Part shown: piece after piece, positions 16,457 through 22,044 of the stretch
How the letters are laid out: each line of letters begins with the position of its first letter
Numbering within the stretch: position 1 is the stretch's first letter
Source: Candidatus Bipolaricaulis sp.
GTDB lineage: Bacteria; Bipolaricaulota; Bipolaricaulia; Bipolaricaulales; Bipolaricaulaceae
Assembly (NCBI GenBank): GCA_020062805.1
Contig: JAGUVP010000103.1
Coordinates: 1 to 22,044, forward strand
Length of the DNA stretch: 22,044 bases
Direction of reading: 5' to 3'
Notes under the pieces: generated by a model
Told to the model about the DNA's origin: nothing
The model's input: only the letters and a program-made list of their open reading frames with translations
Database searches by the model: none
Made by a program: the position numbers and the translations under genes

Positions 16457-17502
16457 CCCGGAACAGCCCCGATCCCCAACCCTTGCTGGAGATGGAGAAC
16501 GTCTCGGTCGATTTCCCGGTCAAAGGACCCTACCCGTTCAGCAAGAAGCGCTGGATCCAGGCGGTGACCGATGTCAGCCTGGAGGTATCGGAGGGCGAGA
16601 CCTTCGGCATCGTCGGTGAGTCGGGTTGCGGGAAGACCACCCTCGCCAATGCCATGATCGGCATGGTGCGACCGACCGCAGGAACCGTGCGCTTCCAAGG
16701 AGTGGACCTCTACGCGCTGAAGCCCAAGGCGTTCAAGGAGGCTCGGCGCGAGATGCAGATGATCTTCCAGGATCCCTTCTCTTCACTGAATCCAAGGTTC
16801 TCCGTCTACGAGATCATCAGAGAACCCCTGTATATCAGAGGACAGGCCAGCGAGACGGTCATGAAGGGGAAGGTGCGGGAACTCCTGAAGCTGGTCGGAT
16901 TGGATGAGGATGACATGTACCGGTACCCTTCGGACTTCTCCGGCGGGCAGCGTCAGCGAATCGGGATCGCCCGTTCGATCATCCTCAACCCGAGGTTCCT
17001 TGTGTGTGATGAACCTGTCAGTGCGTTGGATGTGTCGGTGCATGCGCAGATTCTGAACCTGCTGATGGACATCCAGAAGAGCCGGCACCTCACCTACGTC
17101 TTCGTCTCGCACAACCTAGCGGTAGTCAAGAACATCTGCCAGAACATGGTGGTGATGTACCTGGGGACGATCATGGAGTCGGGTTCATCGGATGCCATCT
17201 TCGCCAATCCTCTCCATCCCTATACGAAGGCTCTGCTATCGGCGGTCCTGGACATCGATGTGACGAAGCCACGCGATCGGATCCTGCTCGAGGGCGACAC
17301 TCCCAGCCCGATCGACCCGCCCGCGGGGTGCAGGTTCTGGCAGCGGTGTCCGTCCGCGATGAAGGGCTGTCGGATCGTTCCCGCGGAGTTGGTGGAAGTC
17401 GAGCCTGACCATCAGGTTGTGTGCCATCTGATCTCCGGTCTCTCTGCTCAGCAGGTGGCGGACGGCCTTCACGAGCCTGTATCCCCGAAGTCCGGCGGGT
17501 GA
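16453..17502 (+). CDS. dppF: Peptide ABC importer ATPase, DppF-like
   Basis: A 349-residue second ATPase. Walker A is GESGCGKT (55-62), the Q-loop is MIFQDPFSSLNP, the signature is FSGGQRQR (162-169) and Walker B is FLVCDEP (182-188), with H-loop FVSHNL. As in its partner, a C-terminal Cys cluster is present (GCRFWQRCP, GCRI, VCHL). The start codon overlaps the upstream stop as ATGA, so it is coupled to the DppD-like gene. The complete A-B-C-D-F gene order on one strand makes this a self-sufficient peptide importer. Confidence 0.94.
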   Translation: MTRNSPDPQPLLEMENVSVDFPVKGPYPFSKKRWIQAVTDVSLEVSEGETFGIVGESGCGKTTLANAMIGMVRPTAGTVRFQGVDLYALKPKAFKEARREMQMIFQDPFSSLNPRFSVYEIIREPLYIRGQASETVMKGKVRELLKLVGLDEDDMYRYPSDFSGGQRQRIGIARSIILNPRFLVCDEPVSALDVSVHAQILNLLMDIQKSRHLTYVFVSHNLAVVKNICQNMVVMYLGTIMESGSSDAIFANPLHPYTKALLSAVLDIDVTKPRDRILLEGDTPSPIDPPAGCRFWQRCPSAMKGCRIVPAELVEVEPDHQVVCHLISGLSAQQVADGLHEPVSPKSGG

Positions 17503-17512
17503 GAGATCGCGC

Positions 17513-17896
17513 ATGACCGGGAAGGCGAGCGCTCTGGCCTTCGGCGCAGCGCAGCTCCTGATGTTCGGTTCCATCAGTCTCCTGCAGATCGCACCAGTCC
17601 AGTTCTTCGTGCCGCTTCTGCTGACGATGCATGCGGGTATCCTGCTGTTCATCAAACTGAAGCGAGGCCTATCAGCCAACCAGCCAGAACTCACCCGGGT
17701 CACGCGCGGCACGTATGTCCTGATGGCGATGTACCTGCCGATCCTCATCTACAAGCTATTGGACAAGCTGGGCTTGCTCCACGTTCATTATCCCGTTCTC
17801 TACAGCGCGACTCTCGCGCTGGCCGTCCTCGCAGTGCTACTGATCGTCCACAGCCTCCGTGTAGTCGGCTGTGCTTCAGCAGGTAGGTACGGCTAG
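17513..17896 (+). CDS. Small four-helix membrane protein at the end of the importer operon
   Basis: A 127-residue hydrophobic protein of unknown family. Four membrane segments are apparent at roughly residues 7-25, 28-48, 66-84 and 96-116, with a positively charged loop (KLKRG, about 48-52) between the second and third that should face the cytoplasm. It starts 10 bases after the DppF-like stop codon and so is probably co-transcribed, although its ribosome site is poor (GAGAGATC). No catalytic motif is visible. It could be an accessory to the importer or merely a passenger. Confidence 0.68.
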   Translation: MTGKASALAFGAAQLLMFGSISLLQIAPVQFFVPLLLTMHAGILLFIKLKRGLSANQPELTRVTRGTYVLMAMYLPILIYKLLDKLGLLHVHYPVLYSATLALAVLAVLLIVHSLRVVGCASAGRYG

Positions 17897-18030
17897 GTGC
17901 GTGATCTGATCTCCAGGGAAGAACTCCGACTGGCCTGCCGCCGTGGGGAGTGCGGGTACAGACCGCCTTACACCGCAGACCCGAACACCCACAGCGGCCC
18001 GCCCGAGGGAGCGCGGTAAGCCCGGTCACG

Positions 18031-18048
18031 CTGAGGACTGCGCCTCAG
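18031..18048 (-). terminator. Short hairpin at the 3' end of the minus-strand gene
   Basis: A perfect 6-bp inverted repeat, CTGAGG and CCTCAG around a 6-base loop, overlapping the stop codon of the gene ending at 18045. It has no T tract, so termination is only a guess. Confidence 0.3.
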
Positions 18049-18698
18049 AAGGGGTACTGCATCGGCGTTCCAAATCCCTCTCTGGACGCGCAGTTGTCCC
18101 AGATCTCCCGGATGGTGAACACGTAGGCAGGATACTTGAGCCAGCGGTTCATGTCGGGCCGGTGGTATACATCGTGTTGGGCGTTGATGAACTGCTGGTA
18201 CAGCTCACGCCTGCCTGATGCTGCCTCGTCGAAGATCTCGATGGTCCCCCGCAGCTCATAGGAGATCACCGGAGGTTGGTAGTAGATGAGGGTCGCCTCC
18301 GGATTTACGCGGTAGTTGTCCCAGGTGTGCTTCTTGGCCATCTCCAGGCTGCCCAATCGGGTGAAGTCGATGTGGTCGTACACGTCGGGGCTGTAGAGGT
18401 GTTTAACCAGGAGGGCCAGACCACGCTTGCTGTATGCCTGGTCATCCCCGTCGTAGCTCTTGATGTGCTGCATGTAGGCTTCCAGCGTTTCCTCCAGGTA
18501 CTCGGGCTTGGGTAGGAATCCGACCCCCTTGATACTGCCATTGAGGCCGCCAGGGCCGTTGGAGATGAAGGCTGGATTGTGAGAGCAGAAGCCGAGGAAG
18601 ACCTTCTCCTTAGCCATCTCCTCGCCCTCGTGGAGCTTGATCACGGTCTGCGCCCTGGATCGGAACGCCCAGTTGAAGAACGCTTCGGCTGACTTCAT
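18045..18698 (-). CDS. Possible FMN-binding split-barrel (pyridoxamine-phosphate-oxidase-like) protein
   Basis: A 217-residue soluble protein. The middle section runs WDNYRVNPEATLIYYQPP and then YELRGTIEIFDE, which resembles the barrel of pyridoxamine-phosphate-oxidase-like flavoproteins (N-x-R-x-N-P then strands ending in R-G-T-x-E). The N-terminus FFNWAFRSRAQTVI and an early FLGFCSHNPAFISNGPGG fit less well, so the assignment is moderate. Such proteins bind FMN, haem or deazaflavin, and the reaction cannot be told. ATG 18698 is preferred to an upstream in-frame ATG because GAGGGAG precedes it by six bases and a promoter lies at the right distance; the earlier start would place that promoter within the coding region. 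Confidence 0.68.
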   Translation of the reverse strand: MKSAEAFFNWAFRSRAQTVIKLHEGEEMAKEKVFLGFCSHNPAFISNGPGGLNGSIKGVGFLPKPEYLEETLEAYMQHIKSYDGDDQAYSKRGLALLVKHLYSPDVYDHIDFTRLGSLEMAKKHTWDNYRVNPEATLIYYQPPVISYELRGTIEIFDEAASGRRELYQQFINAQHDVYHRPDMNRWLKYPAYVFTIREIWDNCASREGFGTPMQYPF

Positions 18699-18729
18699 CG
18701 ACAACTCCCTCGATGCGGCGTTTGGAGCG

Positions 18730-18758
18730 ATCATAGCTCGCCCGCACGGGCTGTTCAA
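18730..18758 (-). promoter_or_regulatory. Sigma-70-type promoter with a palindromic spacer
   Basis: On the minus strand TTGAAC (18758-18753), a 17-base spacer and TATGAT (18735-18730) precede the gene starting at 18698, giving a leader of about 25 bases that holds the GAGGGAG ribosome site. The spacer contains the perfect inverted repeat GCCCG-TG-CGGGC, which may be an operator. Confidence 0.6.
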
Positions 18759-19105
18759 CGACACACGGTGCCTCAACCGAATCCCTGAAGACGAGTGGGG
18801 CGCTGCCTCAAGTCGTTCATCCACTCGACCGTGGTGGCAGGCGACGAGTCAGTGATCAGTGTTCTCCCCATCGCGCCTGCCAGGGAAGGACATCACCGAC
18901 ACGATCTCAGCAGAACAGGCAGACCTGGTGCGCCAAGCACCATCGTATCGAGAATTGGACCGCCCCGGGTTCACTGGAGGTTTCTTCAGCTGAGCCCGGC
19001 CACGAGGAGGCCAGCAGCTGACCGGGGGGAACTGTGTCAGGTGTCCTGAAGGTAGTTTGAATCCTCTGAGACCTGTCTCCTGAAGCGCAGATGGGAAGGA
19101 TATTC

Positions 19106-19206
19106 TGGGGCATGCTACCCCTAGAGGACTACTTTCAAACCCGGCATGGCCTGATCCTGCCTGAAGAACTGGCGAGTGCGGTCGAGCAGGACAGGGTCTG
19201 AGGGCT
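19106..19206 (+). repeat. Dispersed repeat, copy 3 (most intact)
   Basis: This copy is about 87% identical to copy 2 over some 90 bases and shares its start flank with copy 1. It alone has an ATG at the head of the shared open frame. Weaker similarity to copy 2 appears to continue past the stop codon to about 19225. No inverted ends or target duplications were recognised. Confidence 0.75.
19112..19201 (+). CDS. Possible 29-residue microprotein inside repeat copy 3
   Basis: The frame begins MLPLEDYFQTRHGLIL, continues with an acidic helix-like part (PEELASAVEQ) and ends at TGA 19199. There is no good ribosome site, but TATTCT at 19101-19106 ends five bases before the ATG, as in the other suspected leaderless starts. 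In copy 2 the same frame stays open and stops at the same codon, with several silent changes, so it was once under coding constraint. It may be a true small gene or the fossil end of a larger one. No family recognised. Confidence 0.3.
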   Translation: MLPLEDYFQTRHGLILPEELASAVEQDRV

Positions 19207-19590
19207 TTCGGAGGCCGTAGTGACGACAGGAAAGACGCTTCGGGCGACGGCCTTGGGCTTCCACGGACGATCTGCGACGTGCGGGCCTTCCACGAGGTGG
19301 AGCCGCCTTGCCCCTCCTGGTTCAGCGTCTCCGCTCAGATCACGATGATCGGCGGCTTCGCCATTCTGATCGCACTCGTTCGCTGATCCGGTCGGAGTCA
19401 GCCATCCGCGTGCGCGAGGGACGGCTCCGTAGCAGCATCGATGGCTACTCCTCTGCGCGGAACCGGGAGGTTCATCACCCGGACTGTCATTCGGATCAGG
19501 AGTGGCGTCACCAGCTGGTCTGGGAGCGGTGCAACCTCGTGCGGGGTCTCCCCGGAAGTGAGGTAGACAGGCCCAAGGGGCCAGCAGAGC

Positions 19591-19623
19591 GTTCACGATT
19601 CCTTCACATTTCGGCGGTAGACT
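19591..19623 (+). promoter_or_regulatory. Response-regulator-type direct repeats and -10 box before the regulator gene
   Basis: Two abutting 11-base repeats, GTTCACGATTC (19591-19601) and CTTCACATTTC (19602-19612), agree at 8 of 11 positions. They are followed by 5 bases and a -10 box TAGACT (19618-19623). Paired 11-base repeats overlapping the -35 region are the classic target of PhoB/OmpR-family activators. The -10 ends nine bases before the ATG, and no ribosome site exists, so the transcript is probably leaderless. The regulator encoded next is the obvious candidate to bind here. Confidence 0.65.
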
Positions 19624-19632
19624 CGGGTCCCC

Positions 19633-20331
19633 ATGCGCCGCAGCGTGCTCATCGTGGACGACGACCCCAAGCTCGTGGAGTTGCTCCGCCTCTACTTGGA
19701 GCGAGACGGCTACCGCGTGCGCACCGCCGGCACGGGGCGCGAGGCTCTCGACTCGCTGGCCGACGGCCAGCCCGACCTGCTCGTCTTGGACCTCATGCTC
19801 CCAGAGGTGAGTGGTCTTGATGTATGTCGGGCTGTTCGCGAGCGGTCGGACCTGCCCATCATCATGCTCACCGCCAAGACCATGGAGGCGGATCGGATCG
19901 CTGGGTTCAACTGCGGCGCGGATGACTACGTCACGAAGCCGTTCAGCCCTGGCGAGCTGTTAGCGAGGATCCGCGCGGTCCTCCGTCGTGCGGGCAACGA
20001 CGACGGCCCCCCCTCGCTGTCGTTCGGTGATCTGGAGATCGATTTCCTCCGCCACGAGGTGCGCGTGAAGGGCACCACAGCGGGGCTGACCGCGACCGAG
20101 TTCAGGCTGCTGGGGGTCATGGCACGCGAGCCCGGCCGGGTGTTCACGCGCCGGCACCTCATCCACGCCGTCATGGGCTATGACTTCGAGGGGTTTGAAC
20201 GCACGATCGACGCGCACGTGAAGAACATCCGGCGCAAAGTCGGACGGCGTCCGACAGGCCAATCCGTCGTGAAGACCGTGCACGGCGTGGGGTACTCGTT
20301 TGATCCGGAGGGAAAAGAGCGTGTTCAGTAG
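19633..20331 (+). CDS. OmpR/PhoB-family response regulator
   Basis: A 232-residue two-domain DNA-binding regulator. The receiver domain has the acidic pair Asp10-Asp11, phosphoacceptor Asp53 in VLDLMLP, Thr80 in IIMLTAK and Lys102 in VTKPFSP. The C-terminal winged helix includes LTATEFRLLGVMAREPGRVF and the recognition region RTIDAHVKNIRRKVG, ending in VHGVGYSF. Length is typical. It lies 11 bases into overlap with the sensor kinase gene and so forms an operon with it. Phosphorylation by that kinase should switch it on at promoters with 11-base direct repeats, including its own. The stimulus is not evident. Confidence 0.95.
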   Translation: MRRSVLIVDDDPKLVELLRLYLERDGYRVRTAGTGREALDSLADGQPDLLVLDLMLPEVSGLDVCRAVRERSDLPIIMLTAKTMEADRIAGFNCGADDYVTKPFSPGELLARIRAVLRRAGNDDGPPSLSFGDLEIDFLRHEVRVKGTTAGLTATEFRLLGVMAREPGRVFTRRHLIHAVMGYDFEGFERTIDAHVKNIRRKVGRRPTGQSVVKTVHGVGYSFDPEGKERVQ

Positions 20332-21667
20332 CCTCCGCGCGCGCCTTGTCCTCGCGTTCATGGCCATCGTGCTGCTGGCCATCGGGACGGTGGTGGGGGT
20401 CACGCTCTACACGAACACGCAGGTCCGAGGTTTCGTCTCCGACGGGCACTCGGCCCGTCAGATGCGGATGGTGCGGTCCCTCGCCACGTACTACGAGATG
20501 AACCGGACGTGGTCCGGGGTTGCGGCCTGGGTGGAGCAGATGGGAGACCTGTTCGAGGAGAGGGTCTCTCTCGTAGATGCGGAAGGCATCCTGGTCGCCG
20601 GTTACCGAGGGGCAGGGATGGGACGGATGCAAACCTCCCGCGACGGCACCCCGTGCCCGATCACGGTCGATGGTGAGGTGGTGGGGACGCTCCATGTGTG
20701 GAGGGAGTCCAGGGCAGTGGACGCAGAAGAGGCCTTCCTGGTCGGCCTGGGTCGGTCCGCCGTGTGGGCAGGAGCGGTGGCGGCGGTGTCCGGAGTGGGG
20801 ATTGCCCTGTGGCTCACCCGCCGGACCCTGAGGCCTGTGAGAGAGCTGACCTTGGCAACCCGTCGGATGCAAGCTGGCGAGCTGGACCAGCGCGTCACGG
20901 TCTCGTCCAGGGACGAGATCGGCGAACTGGGGACGGCGTTCAACGCGATGGCCGCAGCCCTCACGCACCAGGAGGACCTCCGCCGACAGATGGTCAGCGA
21001 CGTCGCCCACGAGCTGCGCTCGCCGCTGGCGAATGCGCGGGGCTACCTGGAAGCGATCCGGGACGGCGTCCTGGATGCGTCGGCCGAGTCGCTGGACACC
21101 CTTCACGAAGAGGTGATGCTGCTCGCACGCCTGGTGGATGACCTTCAAGACCTCGCGCTTGCTGAGGCGGGCGCTCTGCCGTTGGCCCCCGAGCCCGTTT
21201 CTGTTGAGAGCTTGATGGACCGGGCGCTGGCTGCGGTCGCGCCCGCTGCAAGCCGCTCCGGGGTCACGCTTGAGCGCGACGTGGCAGCGGATCTCCCCGA
21301 TGTCCAGGTCGACCGTCAGCGCGTACTGCAGGTTCTCGGCAACCTCCTCGGGAACGCTCTCCGACACACCCCCCGAGACGGCACGATCACCCTTGGTGCC
21401 AAGTCGGTGAGTTCGTGGGTTGAGTTCCGCGTCCAGGACACGGGATCTGGCATCCCCGGCGACCAGCTTGAGCGGGTGTTCGAGCGCTTCCACCGCGTCG
21501 ACTCGGCCCGATCTCGGGCCACGGGCGGGGCCGGCCTCGGGCTCACCGTTGCTCGGAGGCTCGTGGAGTCCCACGGTGGACGCATCTGGGCAGAGAACGC
21601 ACTCGAGGGGGGTGCCATCCTACGGTTCACCCTTCCGGCGGCGACGTCGGAATCCGATACCCCGTAG
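20321..21667 (+). CDS. Sensor histidine kinase with HAMP domain
   Basis: A 448-residue membrane kinase, partner of the upstream regulator. Helix 1 lies at about 8-30, a sensor region outside the membrane at about 31-143, helix 2 at about 144-165 and a HAMP linker at 166-220. The H-box is SDVAHELRSPL with phosphorylated His230. The ATPase part has N-box NLLGNALRHTP (341-351), G1 DTGSGIP (373-379), F-box FERFHRVD and G2 GGAGLGLTV (402-410). The start is taken as GTG 20321 because GGAGGG lies eight bases before it; a TTG at 20300 would add seven residues with no ribosome site. The sensor region of about 110 residues shows no recognised domain. Confidence 0.94.
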   Translation: MFSSLRARLVLAFMAIVLLAIGTVVGVTLYTNTQVRGFVSDGHSARQMRMVRSLATYYEMNRTWSGVAAWVEQMGDLFEERVSLVDAEGILVAGYRGAGMGRMQTSRDGTPCPITVDGEVVGTLHVWRESRAVDAEEAFLVGLGRSAVWAGAVAAVSGVGIALWLTRRTLRPVRELTLATRRMQAGELDQRVTVSSRDEIGELGTAFNAMAAALTHQEDLRRQMVSDVAHELRSPLANARGYLEAIRDGVLDASAESLDTLHEEVMLLARLVDDLQDLALAEAGALPLAPEPVSVESLMDRALAAVAPAASRSGVTLERDVAADLPDVQVDRQRVLQVLGNLLGNALRHTPRDGTITLGAKSVSSWVEFRVQDTGSGIPGDQLERVFERFHRVDSARSRATGGAGLGLTVARRLVESHGGRIWAENALEGGAILRFTLPAATSESDTP

Positions 21668-21747
21668 CAGCGCTCAGCAGAGATCCAGCCGGAGCACAAG
21701 AGCTGGGAGGGGATCGCCCTGCCCTGCCTCAACTCAGAACGCAGGAT

Positions 21748-21779
21748 CCGCACGCTGCCGGGCGCGTATCGCCGTGCGG
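21748..21779 (+). terminator. Hairpin downstream of the sensor kinase gene
   Basis: A perfect 7-bp inverted repeat, CCGCACG and CGTGCGG around an 18-base loop that could fold further. It is 81 bases after the kinase stop codon and just before the next promoter. No T tract follows, so a terminator role is tentative. Confidence 0.3.
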
Positions 21780-21785
21780 GGAGCG

Positions 21786-21818
21786 CTTCATACCAGATTC
21801 ACACCGGTCGGCTACGTT
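21786..21818 (+). promoter_or_regulatory. Matching direct repeats and -10 box before the Cys-rich peptide gene
   Basis: Abutting 11-base repeats CTTCATACCAG (21786-21796) and ATTCACACCGG (21797-21807) agree at 8 of 11 positions. As at the regulator gene, exactly 5 bases (TCGGC) separate them from a -10 box, TACGTT (21813-21818). The start site would fall near 21825, giving a leader of about 38 bases that contains AAGGAGGT. Confidence 0.62.
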
Positions 21819-21862
21819 CTCGTCAGCCTCAAGCCGACGGCGAGAGGCGAAGGAGGTGTTCG

Positions 21863-22044
21863 ATGAAGAAGTGGATGAGCATTGCGGTTGTCATGGCGCT
21901 GATTGGCCTGGTGGCCTTCGGCGCTCTTGCGGCGCACGGTCGCATGGCCAACATGAACCGCGAGGCCCGGGGCGAGTGCACCGGGGAGTGCACGGGCCAG
22001 TGCGAGCCCATGGAGCTCAAGCAGATGCAGCAGCTTCGACTGCA
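21863..22044 (+). CDS. Small secreted Cys-rich protein, cut by the window edge
   Basis: The first 60 codons of a gene that runs off the window. The ATG follows a very strong ribosome site, AAGGAGGTGTTCG. A signal peptide (MKKWMSIAVVMALIGLVAFG, then ALAAH) is followed by RMANMNREARGE, the spaced-cysteine motif CTGECTGQC (residues about 43-51) and PMELKQMQQLRL. Three cysteines at four-residue spacing suggest metal binding or disulfides outside the cytoplasm. No family is recognised. Its promoter matches that of the two-component system upstream, so it is probably a target of that system. Confidence 0.78.
   Translation, partial: MKKWMSIAVVMALIGLVAFGALAAHGRMANMNREARGECTGECTGQCEPMELKQMQQLRL

Larger units (their letters stand above)
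18760..19590. other. Gene-poor 830-base stretch with repeat copy 3 and coding fragments
   Basis: No long gene is supported here. It holds dispersed-repeat copy 3 with a 29-codon frame, a small palindrome GAGAC-CT-GTCTC near 19069, and a protein-like stretch on the plus strand ending at TGA 19384-19386 (RTICDVRAFHEVEPPCPSW, then a hydrophobic helix ITMIGGFAILIALV) that has no start codon with a ribosome site. This looks like decayed or rearranged coding DNA. Confidence 0.45.

Noticed and set aside
15464..17502. Cys clusters at the C-termini of both importer ATPases as a novel metal site
   Set aside because: They are a known feature of Dpp/Opp-type ATPases and are not unusual here.
17897..18044. 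GC-rich intergenic sequence checked for a tRNA or structured RNA
   Set aside because: No T-loop GGTTCRA motif or cloverleaf pairing could be found; only a 6-bp hairpin is present.
19370..19470. Minus-strand frame of about 32 codons behind AGGAG (MLLRSRPSRTRMADS)
   Set aside because: Arg/Ser-rich, no promoter or family resemblance, and in a region of decayed sequence. Support is too thin.
20171..21574. A 467-codon open frame on the minus strand opposite the sensor kinase
   Set aside because: It lacks recognisable motifs, while the plus strand has every histidine kinase box in order.

Overview
The window is 22 kb of GC-rich, densely coded bacterial DNA. It has a lipoprotein-anchored peptide importer, an OmpR-type two-component system and several secreted proteins. 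No rRNA, tRNA, CRISPR array, phage gene or intact transposase was seen. The lineage cannot be fixed from sequence alone. FlgD-like secreted Cys-rich proteins, a bacterial RIO-type kinase remnant and promoters that fire at the start codon would suit a deep-branching uncultured phylum such as Candidatus Bipolaricaulota, but this is a low-confidence inference.

Layout, left to right. A truncated ABC exporter (1-1303, minus) diverges from a metallo-beta-lactamase-fold hydrolase (1512-2192). A secreted Cys/Pro-rich protein (2290-2889) follows and ends in a hairpin terminator. An S66 LD-carboxypeptidase (3059-4096, minus) has a well-formed promoter only a few bases upstream of its ATG. A 34-residue Lys-rich microprotein (4384-4488) and a GNAT acetyltransferase (4673-5200) come next. 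A decayed RIO1-like kinase pseudogene (5572-6346, minus) lies beside an intact COG2334-type phosphotransferase (6565-7635). A class C beta-lactamase-like serine hydrolase (7880-9604) is bracketed by two copies of a dispersed repeat.

The centre (10030-17896) is a secreted beta-repeat protein with its own promoter and possible operator, then a hairpin, then a tightly overlapping dpp/opp-type operon: lipoprotein, two permeases, two ATPases and a small four-helix membrane protein. A possible FMN split-barrel protein (18045-18698, minus) converges on it. A gene-poor stretch (about 18760-19590) carries the third repeat copy.

The right end holds a response regulator/sensor kinase pair (19633-21667) followed by the start of a small secreted Cys-rich protein (21863 to the window edge). 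The most notable signal is here. The promoters of the regulator gene and of the Cys-rich gene share one architecture: two abutting 11-nt TTCA(C/T)-type repeats, then exactly 5 nt, then a -10 hexamer. This suggests an autoregulated envelope-sensing circuit whose output includes the Cys-rich protein.
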